Part shown: piece by piece, positions 63,087 through 64,000 of the stretch | Layout: every line of letters begins with the position of its first letter | How positions within the stretch are numbered: the first letter of the stretch is position 1 | Source of the DNA: Pegea sp. RAD2-039 | Lineage: Eukaryota > Chordata > Thaliacea > Salpida > Salpidae | Direction: 5' to 3' | DNA: 64,000 nucleotides | Assembly (NCBI GenBank): GCA_034620365.1 | Contig: JAQGEQ010000071.1 | Coordinates: 5,022,001-5,086,000, forward strand | Program-made: the position numbers and the translations under genes | The notes under the pieces: model-generated | Seen by the model: only the letters and a program-made list of their open reading frames with translations | What the model was told of the DNA's origin: nothing | Databases searched by the model: none

Positions 63087-64000
63087 CTAAACCAAAAATA
63101 CATTTTTAGTCCGAATATAGCTTAAAGTTACAATTAAGATAAGCAGATAATATAAAAATTGTTTGAAAGTAATGATGATGAATATTTTCAGCAGATGTCT
63201 TGCTATAAAGATAAACCCAAATGAATAAACGACCATTTTTACGTTTAGTTATAACAAATTATTACTAAAAGCACTAATAAGTAATGTAATAAAAAAAAAT
63301 ATAAAAGTTTAATAGTAAAAAAACTGATATATATTTTAAACTTAAATTATTTGTAGCACGATTTACATTTGTTGCTTACATGAACTGTTATTAAGTTTTT
63401 GATGCAAATGATTAATCTATTGAGTATTAAAAGCTAAAAATTCTCCATTCTCCAAAAATAACATAATTTAAACTAAATTAATGAAAGCTATACGAGATAA
63501 TACTTATTATATGATGAAAATATCAGTATAATATAGAAAATATCTGTTTAAAAAATAACACAATAGAAAGTACCATCATTAAAGTCAGCTAATTTGCAAT
63601 ACTAAAAACAGGCAATTTTTAAGCACTCTCGACTATAAATCACAAGGTTTGTTTAAAAGGTTTTGTGGGTAAAAACTCAGATGAATTCAAACACATATTT
63701 TTAAAAACTATTTGTAGTATGTGTGATTTAAAATATAAACATTGATCGGTGAAAATAAGATCAATATAAATGAATCAAAAAGTTGATACTTTTACATTTC
63801 ATTTCGTGAGAAACTAAATAAAAGTTTTTAAGACACAATTTGTAAAAGTAAAGACTCAGATCAAAATTCCAGTGAATATGACTAACTATAAATCAGAAAG
63901 ACTAGAAGATCGGGAGATTTGATGACTCTTATTCTTTACTCTTTCAATACTACGACAAAGCATTGAACCATCGCTATTTCGAAGTTCTGGAGAAGACCTA
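63087..64000 (-). other. Probable intron and upstream exon of the whirlin-like gene
   Basis: At the right edge (about 63905-64000) the minus strand reads RSSPELRNSDGSMLCRSIER, an open, Ser/Arg-rich stretch that could be an exon running off the window. No donor gives the phase needed for the exon at 63086. The next frame over does fit in phase at a GA|GTAAAG donor, but its product is not whirlin-like. Status is unresolved. Confidence 0.3.

Noticed and set aside
1..64000. CRISPR arrays, operons, prophage or ribosome-binding sites
   Set aside because: The window is intron-rich animal DNA. The only regular array is the minisatellite, which has no unique spacers.

Overview
This window is AT-rich nuclear DNA from an invertebrate animal. 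All host genes are split by many short, AT-rich GT-AG introns. The gene set (a FRAS1/FREM2 matrix protein, a POSH/SH3RF ubiquitin ligase, the APC/C subunit CDC27, a PDE9-type phosphodiesterase and whirlin) is metazoan. I cannot name the phylum from the sequence alone. The standard genetic code fits: TAA, TAG and TGA all end genes here. I joined exons by hand using splice sites, reading phase and recalled family sequences. Phases close for every multi-exon gene called with confidence, but no alignment or RNA data were available.

Layout. 1-1619 (+): C-terminal end of a FRAS1/FREM2-like protein. 7982-14151 (-): POSH/SH3RF, 14 exons, with an in-frame TAA between its RING and SH3 parts. About 16170-16990 (-): decayed LINE reverse transcriptase. 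18360-20006 (-): complete 6-phosphogluconolactonase. 23490-29913 (+): complete CDC27/APC3, with a 27-bp minisatellite of about 30 units in one intron. 32389-34687 (-): PDE9-like phosphodiesterase catalytic region. 37380-39000 (-): broken LINE with a PHD-finger ORF1. 58798 to beyond 63086 (-): whirlin with three PDZ domains, its 5' end running off the window.

The accessory region, about 36.7-58.4 kb, is the most unusual part. It holds small secreted-protein genes with a 52-nt first exon that ends in phase 1 and encodes a signal peptide. They form head-to-head pairs 2.1-2.4 kb apart: 40786(-)/43146(+), 47208(-)/49377(+ relic) and 55498(-)/57648(+ relic). The last two pairs lie in a 4.8-kb direct segmental duplication (45313-50100 and 53552-58372). 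The minus-strand members share a motif of about 45 bp some 220-310 bp upstream of their ATG. A similar motif lies upstream of another putative signal-peptide exon at 36819. The proteins are an acidic peptide, a cysteine-rich peptide with two C-x3-C...C-x2-C modules, and a Gly/Pro/Arg-repeat peptide with a six-cysteine C-terminus. This looks like a young, expanding and partly decaying family of secreted effectors or structural peptides. I do not recognise it.

The conserved genes work in separate pathways: basement membrane adhesion, JNK scaffolding and ubiquitination, pentose phosphate flux, cell-cycle ubiquitination, cGMP breakdown and PDZ scaffolding. Nothing suggests co-regulation among them.
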